DNA from: Metabacillus indicus LMG 22858
GTDB lineage: Bacteria; Bacillota; Bacilli; Bacillales; Bacillaceae
DNA: 64,000 bases
NCBI RefSeq assembly: GCF_000708755.2
Contig: NZ_JGVU02000022.1
Location: forward strand, 62,001 to 126,000
Direction: 5' to 3'
Both the position numbers and the translations under genes were made by a program. The notes under the pieces are model-generated. The model saw only the letters and a program-made list of their open reading frames with translations, did no database searches and had not been told where the DNA came from. Positions within the stretch are counted from its first letter, which is position 1. Each line of letters opens with the position of its first letter. Of the stretch, positions 51,573 through 60,230 are shown one piece after another.

Positions 51573-52685
51573 TTATTTTTCGCTCGCAGGACGAATGCGC
51601 TGCTCTGAATCTTTATCGAAGAAGTGAGCTTTGTTCATATCAAGCGCAAGCTCAATGATTTGGTCAGGTGCTACATCTGTGCGTGAATCAACGCGTGCGA
51701 TGAAGTCCTGTCCGTCAATTTTGGAATAAAGCATTGTTTCTGCACCCATAAGCTCAGAAACTTCAATTTTAGCCTGGATTTTTGATCCTGCAGATGAATC
51801 GATGAATACCGGCTCATCGTGGATATCCTCAGGACGCACACCCATGATCAGTTCTTTTCCTACATAGCCCTGTTCGCGAAGGTATTTCATTTTTCCTTCT
51901 GGAACAACAATTGATTGAGTGCCGATTGCAAACTTTCCGTCAGTCAGTTTGCCTGTAAAGAAGTTCATGGAAGGTGAACCGATGAATCCTCCAACGAAGA
52001 GGTTCTCAGGCTTTTCATATACTTCTTTAGGAGCTCCGACCTGCTGGATGATGCCGTCTTTCATAACAACGAGGCGTGTTGCCATTGTCATTGCTTCAGT
52101 CTGATCATGCGTTACATAGATAGTAGTCGTTTGCAGACGGTGGTGAAGCTTTGAAATTTCAGCACGCATTTGAACGCGGAGTTTAGCATCAAGGTTTGAA
52201 AGCGGCTCATCCATTAAGAATACTTTAGCGTCGCGGACGATTGCGCGTCCAAGTGCAACACGCTGGCGCTGACCGCCTGAAAGTGCTTTTGGTTTGCGGT
52301 CTAAGTACTGATCAAGGCCAAGAATGCGGGAAGCATCTTTCACGCGGCGGTCGATCTCGTCTTTAGGGAATTTGCGAAGTTTCAGTCCGAATGCCATGTT
52401 GTCGTATACAGACATATGCGGGTATAGCGCGTAGTTCTGGAATACCATCGCGATATCGCGGTCTTTAGGAGCAACATCGTTCATGCGTTTGCCGTCGATT
52501 GAGAAATCTCCGTTTGAGATTTCTTCAAGACCTGCAATCATGCGAAGAGTTGTTGATTTACCGCAGCCTGACGGGCCTACGAATACGATAAATTCTTTAT
52601 CCTGAATATGAAGGTTGAAATCTTCAACCGCTGTTACTTTGTTGTCATATACTTTGTAAATATGGTCTAATTTAAGCTCAGCCAT
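51573..52685 (-). CDS. msmX: Multi-sugar ABC transporter ATPase MsmX
   Basis: 370 residues. ATPase domain with Walker A GPSGCGKST, signature ALSGGQRQRVALGRAI and Walker B VFLMDEPLSNLD, followed by a C-terminal MalK-type TOBE regulatory domain (FIGSPSMNFF, GVRPEDIHDEP). MsmX is the shared ATPase that powers several oligosaccharide importers in Bacilli. ATG 52685 is preceded by AGAGGAGG; the open frame upstream has no ribosome site and would cross a cre-like operator. Confidence 0.92.
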   Translation of the reverse strand: MAELKLDHIYKVYDNKVTAVEDFNLHIQDKEFIVFVGPSGCGKSTTLRMIAGLEEISNGDFSIDGKRMNDVAPKDRDIAMVFQNYALYPHMSVYDNMAFGLKLRKFPKDEIDRRVKDASRILGLDQYLDRKPKALSGGQRQRVALGRAIVRDAKVFLMDEPLSNLDAKLRVQMRAEISKLHHRLQTTTIYVTHDQTEAMTMATRLVVMKDGIIQQVGAPKEVYEKPENLFVGGFIGSPSMNFFTGKLTDGKFAIGTQSIVVPEGKMKYLREQGYVGKELIMGVRPEDIHDEPVFIDSSAGSKIQAKIEVSELMGAETMLYSKIDGQDFIARVDSRTDVAPDQIIELALDMNKAHFFDKDSEQRIRPASEK

Positions 52686-52703
52686 GTGAATCCTCCTCTG
52701 AAG

Positions 52704-52717
52704 TGAAAGCGTTTTAT
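52704..52717. promoter_or_regulatory. cre-like (CcpA) site upstream of msmX
   Basis: TGAAAGCGTTTTAT matches TGWAARCGYTWNCW at 12 of the 13 defined positions (only the C is off). It lies 20-30 bp upstream of the msmX ATG, between promoter and ribosome site, a position typical of CcpA repression. Confidence 0.6.
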
Positions 52718-52809
52718 TTATAGATTCAGTGTAAGCCATTTCAGAGGATAAGCCTATGGACAGGTTGCACAAAAAAATGTAAGGGTTTTCGTGCAACGTG
52801 TACAGAGAG

Positions 52810-53694
52810 TCAATCAGCCATCTGCTCGATGTACTTCATCATGAGGGAAACCGCCGCTGCTTCATGAAAATGCTTAACATCAAGCCCTGTTTTTTCAATG
52901 AACTTATCAATTCGGTACTGGACGCTGTTTCTGTGCATGTACAGTTTTTTGGCAGTAAGCGAGACATTCAGGTTGCATTCAAAGTACACCTTGAGTGTCT
53001 GGACAAGCTCTGTGTCAGTCAGCGATTCAGTCAGGAATTCAGAGAAGAGCTGATCTGTTACGCTTCCATTTAAAAAGAAAACGGGAAGAGCTTCCGAGAA
53101 GGTGATGCATTGCTTGATTCTGAAGGACTGGCAAATCACTTCAAAGCCTGCCTGTTCAGATTGTATTCTCTCTTTTACCCCGGCATCCAGTTTGTTCAGC
53201 TGTCCGATGCAGACGTAAAGCTCGATGAAAAAGTCACTCGTAAACGAATCAATCCACTGGTCGATGCTTTCTTTATCAATGACGGGCTCTGGATGATCTT
53301 CAAAGATGATGCCTTTTTGCTGGCTGATCCAAAGAATTGTAGAAGATGGAATCGATCCCTGCATCGCTTCTTCAAAGCTCTGCCTGTCAGAAACAGGCTG
53401 CCTGCTGAAAAAATAATAGCATCTGACTGCATCTGCAGAGGGGGGAAAAGGAGGTCCGCCGTCCCCGTATAAATAGTGAAGCCATTTGAGAGAGCGCTCA
53501 CTGTGCTCGCCAAGACCAGGATCATAGGGGGTATAAAGTGTCGTAAGCAGATTTTTTTCTTCCTCCGTTACAGCTTCGCTTAAAATGCCGAAAATCTGGC
53601 CTTCATCTGTTTTATACCACTTGTAGCCTTTCTTTTCATGCGAATAGGCAAGAGAAAAGGCATCTTTATAATGGGCTGCTAATTTTTCGATCAT
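52810..53694 (-). CDS. PucR/CdaR-type transcriptional regulator (YxkF-like)
   Basis: 294 residues. The C-terminal 60 residues contain the PucR HTH (VYFECNLNVSLTAKKLYMHRNSVQYRIDKFIEKTGLD). The N-terminal part resembles a regulator of the CdaR/leucine-rich group but no ligand site is evident. It ends 125 bp upstream of the start of msmX and is transcribed in the same direction; as I recall the B. subtilis msmX locus, yxkF of this kind is adjacent, so a regulatory link is likely. Confidence 0.8.
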   Translation of the reverse strand: MIEKLAAHYKDAFSLAYSHEKKGYKWYKTDEGQIFGILSEAVTEEEKNLLTTLYTPYDPGLGEHSERSLKWLHYLYGDGGPPFPPSADAVRCYYFFSRQPVSDRQSFEEAMQGSIPSSTILWISQQKGIIFEDHPEPVIDKESIDQWIDSFTSDFFIELYVCIGQLNKLDAGVKERIQSEQAGFEVICQSFRIKQCITFSEALPVFFLNGSVTDQLFSEFLTESLTDTELVQTLKVYFECNLNVSLTAKKLYMHRNSVQYRIDKFIEKTGLDVKHFHEAAAVSLMMKYIEQMAD

Positions 53695-53745
53695 AGGCTG
53701 TCTTGTCTCCTTTCTCTGCCGGTTGTGTGCTCTCCTTATTATATA

Positions 53746-53788
53746 AAAAAGAGAGAGCAGGCGATAGCCTAGCTCTCTCTTTTTGCCG
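53746..53788 (-). terminator. Terminator of the 59-residue protein gene
   Basis: AAAAGAGAGAGC-AGGC / GCCTAGCTCTCTCTTTT, long stem with one bulge; the stop codon of the upstream gene lies within it. Confidence 0.8.
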
Positions 53789-53948
53789 GCGGCTCCTCCT
53801 GCTCGAGGTCACGGGCTTCTTCAATATTTGCGGAGTGATATCTGCTGTGGACAGAACCGCCTGACAAACCTTCATTAATCATCCGGTCGATATCCAGATA
53901 GGCTTTGTCCCGGCCCTCATACTCCGTATCTTTCTGTTCCTCTTTCAT
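53769..53948 (-). CDS. Small charged protein, unknown (59 residues)
   Basis: ATG at 53948 with GGAGGCG five bases upstream. Charged and hydrophilic; begins MKEEQKDTEYEGRDKAYLD, has GLSGGSVHSRYHSANIEEARD in the middle and ends with PPAKRES. It looks like a soluble, partly disordered spore- or stress-type protein but has no recognised domain. Its coding region ends inside its own terminator. Confidence 0.65.
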   Translation of the reverse strand: MKEEQKDTEYEGRDKAYLDIDRMINEGLSGGSVHSRYHSANIEEARDLEQEEPPAKRES

Positions 53949-53992
53949 GGCTTCGCCTCCTTTTCCCCTATTTTGCGGAGGTGAAGCGTAAA

Positions 53993-54205
53993 TTAACCGT
54001 CATAGACATGAAAGAGCATAAGTTCATGAATCTGAGACCTTATCGCCTCTTCATCTTCTGCTGCGGGTGAAGCCTTTTCCCATTCAATTTCCCCGTTTTT
54101 ATGATAGACCGCATCATAACGGATGCCTTTAAAATAAAAAGAAACCCTCCATCCAGGCAGATTTGCCTGTTTGAAAAGAGGCTTCCATTGGAAGTGTGTA
54201 ATCAT
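53993..54205 (-). CDS. yheE: YheE (DUF5342) protein
   Basis: 70 residues, MITHFQWKPLFK start, GWRVSFYFKGIRYDAVYHKNGEIEW core and a helical C-terminus, which fits the DUF5342/YheE family of Bacilli. AAGGGGGCGATGG is just upstream. It is 22 bp from the YheC/D gene upstream of it on the minus strand, so it is probably the last gene of that operon, as in B. subtilis. Confidence 0.82.
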   Translation of the reverse strand: MITHFQWKPLFKQANLPGWRVSFYFKGIRYDAVYHKNGEIEWEKASPAAEDEEAIRSQIHELMLFHVYDG

Positions 54206-54227
54206 CAGCCATCGCCCCCTTGTACAT

Positions 54228-55277
54228 TTATCTTAATGGAATTCGGGGAGATTGGAAAGCGGTTCCTTTGCTGAGTTCAAAAAAGAGTGCAAGAAGCTGG
54301 TCCAGCCTTTTTTTCTGAATAGCTGCTTCATCAAAGGACATCGGTTTGCTGTTCAGTTCGTAGATGACCGGACCTTTCTCTGTCAAACCGATATCGGCAG
54401 AAAATTCCCCGATCAGTCCGAAGCTTCTGGAAAGCTCGTTTCCCGCTGTGCTCAAGATGGCCTGCAAGTGATTCAAATCAGCCTTTTCGCTGACAGATTC
54501 AAATGGTAGAAGAGTTCCTCCGTATTTCACATGCGTCGTCGGGTGGCTTGGCCCTCCGGATGCACGTACACCAATGCCGGTTATTTCATATTCACCGCGG
54601 CTTAAATGAACAAGTGCCCTTAAATCGTATTTTCTGCCCAGGACAGTATCTGAATGAGCTTCTTCCTGGATCAGATACCCTGTTAAAAAGGGATGGCAGG
54701 CAGACTTTAAATCTTTATAGCAGCTGTCAGACCCGTCTGCCGACGTGAGCTTATACCCGGATGAATCTTTGCGGATCCGAAATATTCCCTGGCCATGGCT
54801 GCTGTCCACCGGCTTTAAATAGGCAGAAGGATAATTGTTCATAAAGGTAAGAATGTCATCAAAAGCTGTTATCTTATAAGTAAGGGGAAGGGATGAAGTA
54901 AGTTTCTGCTTCAAAAGACAATAGACATCCCATTTATTGAAGAAAAACGGGTTAAAGACCGGAATCCTTTCAGCTTTCATCCGTGCCATAAACAGACGAT
55001 ATCCAGTCGTCTCCTCTGCTGCACGGTCCGGCAGCCGGTTATAGATGACTCGCGGCAAAGGCAGCTCAACTTTTGCCCACTGCTGGTGCCTGCGGCTGTA
55101 GACAAAGCCGCTGACACCCGATTCATGAAAGGAGCTCAATGTCATCACACAGCATAATTCCCCGGCTTTTTGCACTTCATACTGCAGACTTTTAAAGTAG
55201 GCACCGTCTCCGTGAAAGACCGCACCGTCTATACCATCTCCTGCAAGAATACCGACAAGCGGCCGCCGTGCTGTCAT
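54228..55277 (-). CDS. YheC/YheD-family ATP-grasp protein, short form
   Basis: 349 residues. Compared with the two paralogues upstream it lacks the N-terminal 100-residue domain and starts directly at MTARRPLVGILAG. The ATP-grasp part is intact: YLKPVDSSHGQGIFRI, RALVHLSRGEYEITGIGVR, and the metal/ATP motif GPVIYELNSKPMSFDE. The family is spore coat-associated in B. subtilis, and ATP-grasp folds usually ligate a carboxylate to an amine; the product is unknown. Overlaps the previous gene by four bases. Confidence 0.88.
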   Translation of the reverse strand: MTARRPLVGILAGDGIDGAVFHGDGAYFKSLQYEVQKAGELCCVMTLSSFHESGVSGFVYSRRHQQWAKVELPLPRVIYNRLPDRAAEETTGYRLFMARMKAERIPVFNPFFFNKWDVYCLLKQKLTSSLPLTYKITAFDDILTFMNNYPSAYLKPVDSSHGQGIFRIRKDSSGYKLTSADGSDSCYKDLKSACHPFLTGYLIQEEAHSDTVLGRKYDLRALVHLSRGEYEITGIGVRASGGPSHPTTHVKYGGTLLPFESVSEKADLNHLQAILSTAGNELSRSFGLIGEFSADIGLTEKGPVIYELNSKPMSFDEAAIQKKRLDQLLALFFELSKGTAFQSPRIPLR

Positions 55278-56629
55278 GTAAATAAAGTCTCCGGCTCCAT
55301 AATCGCCTTCCGCGTCAAATACTTCGCGTATTGAAGCGACAGCTCAGTTGAAATCCTGTCTGCTTCTCTGAGGTCAGGATGTGAAAAAATCGATCTTCCG
55401 GGCTTCGAATTTGCTTCAAACATCCAGACCGCACCGTCAGTATCAATGCCTAGGTCAAATCCGATTTCCCCTATGTGGCCGGAGGTGCCTTTATCAATCT
55501 CCACACTTAAATTGAGTGCCGCGTTCTTAAGTGACCGGAAGGCATAGTTCCGTTCAGCTTCAGTCTGGAAAAGCTCTTGGAGCGTCCTGACTGCTCCTCC
55601 GTTTTCAAGATGAGTTGTGGCACTTCCTTTGCCTGCTACTTTCGCGGCGATGGCTGTTACTTGAAAACGGCCGCTGCCGTCTTTATTGGTGTGGACACGG
55701 AAATCCATTTTCTGCTTGCCTGACTTCAGCAGTTTGATGCGCTGCTGGATGACATACTCGTCAGGATTCCGGTCACCGAAGGAATGGGTAAAAAAGGCAT
55801 CAAGAGACTGGTATTTCCTCAACATGTTCCTGTCAGTGCCTGAGCGGTACCTGCTGTAGTACTCCTTTTTTTCCGGGTCATAAATAAGCTGAAAGATGCC
55901 GCGGCCGAGACTGCCGTTTTTCGGCTTCAAAAAAACACTGCCGCAGCGGACAAGCATAGTGTGAATGTCCGACACGTCCGCACCCGGCAAAGTTTCAGGC
56001 AAATAGGCTGATGCCTCGGGACTCGCAACCAGGAGCTTGTGAATGGTCCATTTGTCAAAAAAACCGGGATTAAACCAGGGAATCCCATACTCTAAACTCA
56101 GGCGTTTTTTGATCTCCTGTATTGCCCGGTGGTCTTCAATCTGCCTGTTCGGCAGCCGGTCATACACCGCATTCGGCAGGGGAAGCGTTGTCCGCCTCCA
56201 TCCATCGTCATCAAAGACACAGGCGCTGACTGTGCCCGAAAGCCAGTCAATGGAGTGGCTGCCAAATACATACGCTGCCACGCCTGCAGCCCTTTGTGCA
56301 GTCAGAAATTTCGCAAACAGAAGAGAGCGGCTGCCGACCGGCCTTAGGATGGACTCCGTAAAACCAGCTGTGAAAATACCGATAAGAGGACCGAAATAAA
56401 CAGATTCACCGTGCACAAAAACCTGTGTTTTCTGAAGGGGAAGATGAAGGTGATCAAACAAATCCTTTGATAGTCTGATTTCATGTTTATCATGAAAATC
56501 AACCTTGCAGCCGCGTACGGAAGAACCAAATACGGCCTGCTTGATTTCGTCTGCTGCTTCATGCCTGAAAGAAGATGGAAGAGTCAGCATCAAGGAGTCA
56601 GTAAAGCTCAGGCTGATCGGGTAACTCAT
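55274..56629 (-). CDS. YheC/YheD-family ATP-grasp protein, long form 1
   Basis: 451 residues: an N-terminal beta-rich domain (SYPISLSFTDSLMLTLPSS) to about 90, a linking segment with GIFTAG, then ATP-grasp (FLKPKNGSLGRGIFQL, QQRIKLL, ATTHLENGGAVR, EIGFDLGIDTDGAVWMFEANSKPGRSIF). Residues for Mg-ATP (Glu/Asn in EANSKP) are present. Overlapping ATGA junctions on both sides show one polycistronic, translationally coupled unit with its two paralogues. Confidence 0.9.
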   Translation of the reverse strand: MSYPISLSFTDSLMLTLPSSFRHEAADEIKQAVFGSSVRGCKVDFHDKHEIRLSKDLFDHLHLPLQKTQVFVHGESVYFGPLIGIFTAGFTESILRPVGSRSLLFAKFLTAQRAAGVAAYVFGSHSIDWLSGTVSACVFDDDGWRRTTLPLPNAVYDRLPNRQIEDHRAIQEIKKRLSLEYGIPWFNPGFFDKWTIHKLLVASPEASAYLPETLPGADVSDIHTMLVRCGSVFLKPKNGSLGRGIFQLIYDPEKKEYYSRYRSGTDRNMLRKYQSLDAFFTHSFGDRNPDEYVIQQRIKLLKSGKQKMDFRVHTNKDGSGRFQVTAIAAKVAGKGSATTHLENGGAVRTLQELFQTEAERNYAFRSLKNAALNLSVEIDKGTSGHIGEIGFDLGIDTDGAVWMFEANSKPGRSIFSHPDLREADRISTELSLQYAKYLTRKAIMEPETLFT

Positions 56630-58011
56630 AAAACACCTCCGGATTCATCTTTTTCTCTCCCGGTTTGGCAAAGGAAAAGAGAGTAATCAATAATGGCGCG
56701 GGCCGACGGTCTCGGACCGGCTGCCGTCCTGTCATCCTGATGTTTAGAAGGTTTCGTGTTCACTTCAATAATCCAGGGACGTCCTTCCAAATCCACGGCA
56801 AGATCAACGCCGAATTCACCGAACAGCCCGCCCGCATACATGCTGAGTGCTTTGGAAATTTCAATGGACAGTTCATTTAACAGCTTGCGGATGTGAAAAG
56901 CGTCATCTGAAGCAAATGACTCTTCAAGGATTCGTTTAATCGGGTGCTGCGACCCTCCCCTTGCAAGGTTGGCAACAAACTGATTTTCAGCAGAAACACG
57001 GGCGACCGCCGAAGTCACCGCCCACTCCGCCATGTTCCGTTTATGGCAAAGAATCCTGAAATCAAGCGGTCTGTCTTGAAAGGTCAGAAGGCTGATGCCT
57101 TCCTGAATGATAAAAGCTTCTTCTTTTATTCTCGGATATAGGCTTTTAAAAAGCTCATCAGCAGATACATAGTGCCTGAGCAGGTGGCCTGAGAAGGTCG
57201 AATAATCAAGCTCATAGCCGTCATCGGTCTGTGAAATCCGGAAGATCCTTCTGCCCAGGCTTCCGCTTGCAGGCTTTAAAAAAACGACGGGGAAGAGCCT
57301 CACCAGCATTTCAAAAATCCCTTTTGAAGCAAGCAGTTCTGTTCTTGGCAGATGCGGTGCGAGTTCCCCGGCCTGACTTAGAATCTGATGGACTTCCCAT
57401 TTGTTTAAAAACCGGTCATTGAAATAAGGAACTCTTTCCCGGATGAAATGGGAAGACATCTCCATAAAAACGTCTGACTGCTCAAGAGCGCGCGAGTGAA
57501 GGCGGTTGTGAACAGCATCGGGGAAAGGAACGGAGCTTTCCAGCCATTTATCCTGAAAAAGTGTATACCCGCGCATTTCGGATTCTTCAAAGCCTGATAG
57601 ATCAAACACATAAAAAAGAACACCTTTTTCAAGGCTGCAGGAAGCAAGCTCTCTGCAAAAGCCATCCATTTTACCAAGTGACTGAGGCAGTCCTGCTTTT
57701 TCACATTCTGTCAGCACTGCAATGACAGGTCCAAGCTTGACGGTTTTCACTCTGGGGTCATACGTCATGCTGCAGGCAAACGGGTGCATCGGCAGGGCAA
57801 GTGCATTCAAAAGCTCCGGATGCACGGAGACGAGGGAATGTTCTTCCCTTATACTTACGAACTGCGCAAAAAGACTATTCCTCCCGCACATCACCCGGAC
57901 TCTTGCCCCGGAAGGAATGTTCAGCGCTTCGCGTAAAGACCGGCTGATATAAATGCATCTGCCCGGCTGTTCCTTGCGTGCGGCCCTAATCTGAATTTTT
58001 TCGGTTATCAT
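56626..58011 (-). CDS. YheC/YheD-family ATP-grasp protein, long form 2
   Basis: 461 residues. N-terminal domain to about 95 (GARVRVMCGRNSLFAQFVS, KTVKLGPVIAVL), followed by ATP-grasp: FLKPASGSLGRRIFRIS, QEGISLL, RDLDFRI-like segments, then GEFGVDLAVDLEGRPWIIEVNTKPSKHQDD. First gene of the yheC/D-like operon; GAGGG six bases before the ATG. Among the three paralogues, which correspond to B. subtilis YheC and YheD is unclear, since those are only two. Confidence 0.9.
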   Translation of the reverse strand: MITEKIQIRAARKEQPGRCIYISRSLREALNIPSGARVRVMCGRNSLFAQFVSIREEHSLVSVHPELLNALALPMHPFACSMTYDPRVKTVKLGPVIAVLTECEKAGLPQSLGKMDGFCRELASCSLEKGVLFYVFDLSGFEESEMRGYTLFQDKWLESSVPFPDAVHNRLHSRALEQSDVFMEMSSHFIRERVPYFNDRFLNKWEVHQILSQAGELAPHLPRTELLASKGIFEMLVRLFPVVFLKPASGSLGRRIFRISQTDDGYELDYSTFSGHLLRHYVSADELFKSLYPRIKEEAFIIQEGISLLTFQDRPLDFRILCHKRNMAEWAVTSAVARVSAENQFVANLARGGSQHPIKRILEESFASDDAFHIRKLLNELSIEISKALSMYAGGLFGEFGVDLAVDLEGRPWIIEVNTKPSKHQDDRTAAGPRPSARAIIDYSLFLCQTGREKDESGGVL

Positions 58012-58130
58012 ACAGAACCCTCATTTGCTCACTTTTCTAACAAGCTCTATAATATTCTTATAGGCAGAAGCTGATAGAAGCATCTTATGAAAAATTACTC
58101 AAACGGTGAGATTTTGGAAGGTAGATGAAG

Positions 58131-59267
58131 ATGACAGTATTTGTAACAATTGCATTAATGATCGTGATCGGAGCGGCAATCGGCGGGGTGACGAATCATC
58201 TCGCCATCAAAATGCTTTTTAAGCCGCATGAAGCAAAGTACATCTTTGGGAAAAAGGTTCCATTTACTCCAGGTCTCATTCCTAAACGGCGTGATGAGCT
58301 GGCAGATCAAATGGGGAAAATGGTTGTGGGGCACCTTCTCACTCCGGACGGCATCAAGCGGAAGATTGCCAATGAAGAGTTTCACCAGACAGTGACGTCA
58401 TGGACAGCCAAAGAAGCGGAAAAGCTCATTTCCAGCAGCAAAACCGTGACTGAGCTTGCAGCCGATTTTGGCATAAAGGAGCTGGATGACAAGGCGGAAA
58501 GACGGCTTAAGGATCTGCTGGGAAAAAAAATAGCAGAAAAAACAGCTCATTATAAAGGTCTTTCCATCAAGGAAGCTCTCCCGGAAACACTTCTTGAGAA
58601 AATTCAGCACTCTATTCCGCAGGCCGCTGATTTTATTCTGAAAAAAGGCAGTGATTATTTCCAGAGCGAAGAAGGAAAACAGCGCCTGAGACGGATGATT
58701 GATGATTTTCTGGCAGAAAGGGGCATGCTCGGCGGCATGGTCCAGATGTTCCTCGGAAACACAAGTGTATTTGACAAAGTGCAGCCGGAAGTCCTGAAAT
58801 TTCTCCGCAACGGGGAAACAAAGCGGCTGATTACATCTGTCCTTGAAAAAGAATGGGGAAACATACAGAATTTGAATGTTGGCGAAGCTGCAGAAAAATT
58901 CAGGCTCGAAGATCTTGCTGAGGCGGCACATCAGGCCATCCTCAAAGAAATCGGCATTAAAGAGAGGCTGAATGCACCGGTTTCACAATATTTGATGCCT
59001 TACTCTGATTGGATACACGAGGACCTGATTCCGAAAATGACGGCAAAAGCCGTTGAGTATCTGCATAACAACCTGGATCACATGCTCGGACAAATGCACC
59101 TTCAGGAGATTGTCAGGGAGCAGGTTCAATCCTTTTCAGTTTCAAGGCTTGAAGAAATGGTGCTTGGCATTTCAAGACGCGAATTTACGATGATCACCTA
59201 TCTTGGCGCACTGCTCGGCGGTCTGATCGGAGCACTTCAGGGAATAATCGTCATGCTGATAAACTAG
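58131..59267 (+). CDS. yheB: YheB, DUF445 membrane protein
   Basis: About 378 residues, DUF445 family: an N-terminal membrane helix with GAAIGGVTNHLAIKMLFKPH and a C-terminal helix (TYLGALLGGLIGALQGIIVMLI), with a long helical region between. The family is thought to be attached to the membrane with unknown role. ATG 58131 is eight bases after GGAAGGT; ATG 58125 is too close. Divergent from the YheC/D operon and followed by yheA, as in B. subtilis. Confidence 0.9.
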   Translation: MTVFVTIALMIVIGAAIGGVTNHLAIKMLFKPHEAKYIFGKKVPFTPGLIPKRRDELADQMGKMVVGHLLTPDGIKRKIANEEFHQTVTSWTAKEAEKLISSSKTVTELAADFGIKELDDKAERRLKDLLGKKIAEKTAHYKGLSIKEALPETLLEKIQHSIPQAADFILKKGSDYFQSEEGKQRLRRMIDDFLAERGMLGGMVQMFLGNTSVFDKVQPEVLKFLRNGETKRLITSVLEKEWGNIQNLNVGEAAEKFRLEDLAEAAHQAILKEIGIKERLNAPVSQYLMPYSDWIHEDLIPKMTAKAVEYLHNNLDHMLGQMHLQEIVREQVQSFSVSRLEEMVLGISRREFTMITYLGALLGGLIGALQGIIVMLIN

Positions 59268-59357
59268 CGCAATGGGCACGAAATGAAATTCCGGGAATAG
59301 TCTGTTATAGTGGTAGGAGCCTGCGTAAAAGGCGAAAAGATGTTAGGAGGACTTTTT

Positions 59358-59711
59358 ATGTCTGCAAATGTATATGATTTAGGCTACAGCCTTGAGAAAG
59401 CACTTCGCGAAAGCGATGACTTTAAAACATTAAAAAACCTTTATGATGAAGTGAACTCAGACAGCTCGGCACGCACGCTGTTTGAAAGCTTCAGAGACGT
59501 TCAGCTGAACCTTCAGCAAAAGCAAATGTCCGGCCAGGAAATCACACAGGATGAAATCGAACAGGCTCAAAAATCAGTCGCCCTCGTTCAGCAGCACGAC
59601 AAGATCTCGAAGCTCATGGAAGCAGAGCAGCGCATGAGCATGACGATTGCAGAACTAAACAAAATCATCATGAAGCCGCTTGAAGAGCTTTATGGGAGTC
59701 TTGAGCAGTAA
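59358..59711 (+). CDS. yheA: YheA, YlbF/YmcA-family protein
   Basis: 117 residues, nearly all helix: VYDLGYSLEKALRESDDFKTLKN, the middle FRDVQLNLQQKQMSGQEIT and MSMTIAELNKIIMKPLEELYG. YheA belongs to the YlbF/YmcA/YheA family; YlbF and YmcA act with YaaT in RNA processing, while YheA's role is undefined. TAGGAGG site directly before the chosen ATG. Confidence 0.92.
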   Translation: MSANVYDLGYSLEKALRESDDFKTLKNLYDEVNSDSSARTLFESFRDVQLNLQQKQMSGQEITQDEIEQAQKSVALVQQHDKISKLMEAEQRMSMTIAELNKIIMKPLEELYGSLEQ

Positions 59712-59747
59712 CAAAAAGAAGATGTGACATACTTATTTAAGTCATTG

Positions 59748-59789
59748 AAAAAGTCCGAACTGGAGTATAAATAGTTCGGACTTTTTTAT
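59748..59789 (+). terminator. Terminator of yheA
   Basis: AAAAAGTCCGAACT / AGTTCGGACTTTTT, perfect 14-bp stem with an 11-nt loop. Confidence 0.9.
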
Positions 59790-59821
59790 GTTAAAGAACT
59801 GATATAGCTGGGGAAAAATTA

Positions 59822-60105
59822 TGGCGTCATTCCGCGTAGTGCTGCCACTTTTGCCGGAGAAGGGTTCTTGATTGTGGCGTCATTCCGCGAAGTGCTGCCA
59901 CTTTTGCCAGTGAAGGGTTCTTGTTTGTGGCGTCATTCCGCGAAGTGCTGCCACTTCTGCCGGAGAAGGGATCTCGATTGTGGCGTCATTCCGCGAAGTG
60001 CTGCCACTTTTGCCAGTGAAGGGTTCTTGTTTGTGGCGTCATTCCGCGTAGTGCTGCCACTTTTGCCGGAGAAGGGTTCTTCTTTGTGGCGTCATTCTGT
60101 GGCCC
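59822..60105. repeat. Tandem array of 53-bp units (five and a part)
   Basis: Units start at 59822, 59875, 59928, 59981 and 60034, with a partial one at 60087; the period is exactly 53 bp. Each contains GTGGC, about 18 bases (GTCATTCCGCGAAGTGCT), GCCAC, then a TTTTGCCGGAGAAGGGTTC-type linker. Units 1, 3 and 5 read GCCGGAGAAGG and units 2 and 4 GCCAGTGAAGG, a dimeric higher-order repeat. The 53-bp period shifts frame, so it is not coding despite an open frame across it. Confidence 0.92.
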
Positions 60106-60184
60106 AGCCCCATACACGCTTTGAAATTCGAGTTTTCGAAATAAAAGAACTATTTAACCGCTTACATTTTTTCTCGAAAAGCTC

Positions 60185-60230
60185 TTGTCAAAACGGAAAA
60201 AACTTGTAATAATAAATGTAAGCGTTTTTA
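60185..60230 (+). promoter_or_regulatory. Promoter with cre-like site, candidate small RNA gene start
   Basis: TTGTCA (60185-60190), 17 bp, AATAAT (60208-60213), followed at once by TGTAAGCGTTTTTA (60217-60230), a 12-of-13 match to the CcpA site TGWAARCGYTWNCW located at about +1. No sizeable ORF follows for 280 bp. Confidence 0.5.

Noticed and set aside
59868-60209. A 113-codon open frame across the 53-bp array
   Set aside because: The period is not a multiple of three, so the frame runs through repeats in shifting register; no ribosome site and no domain.
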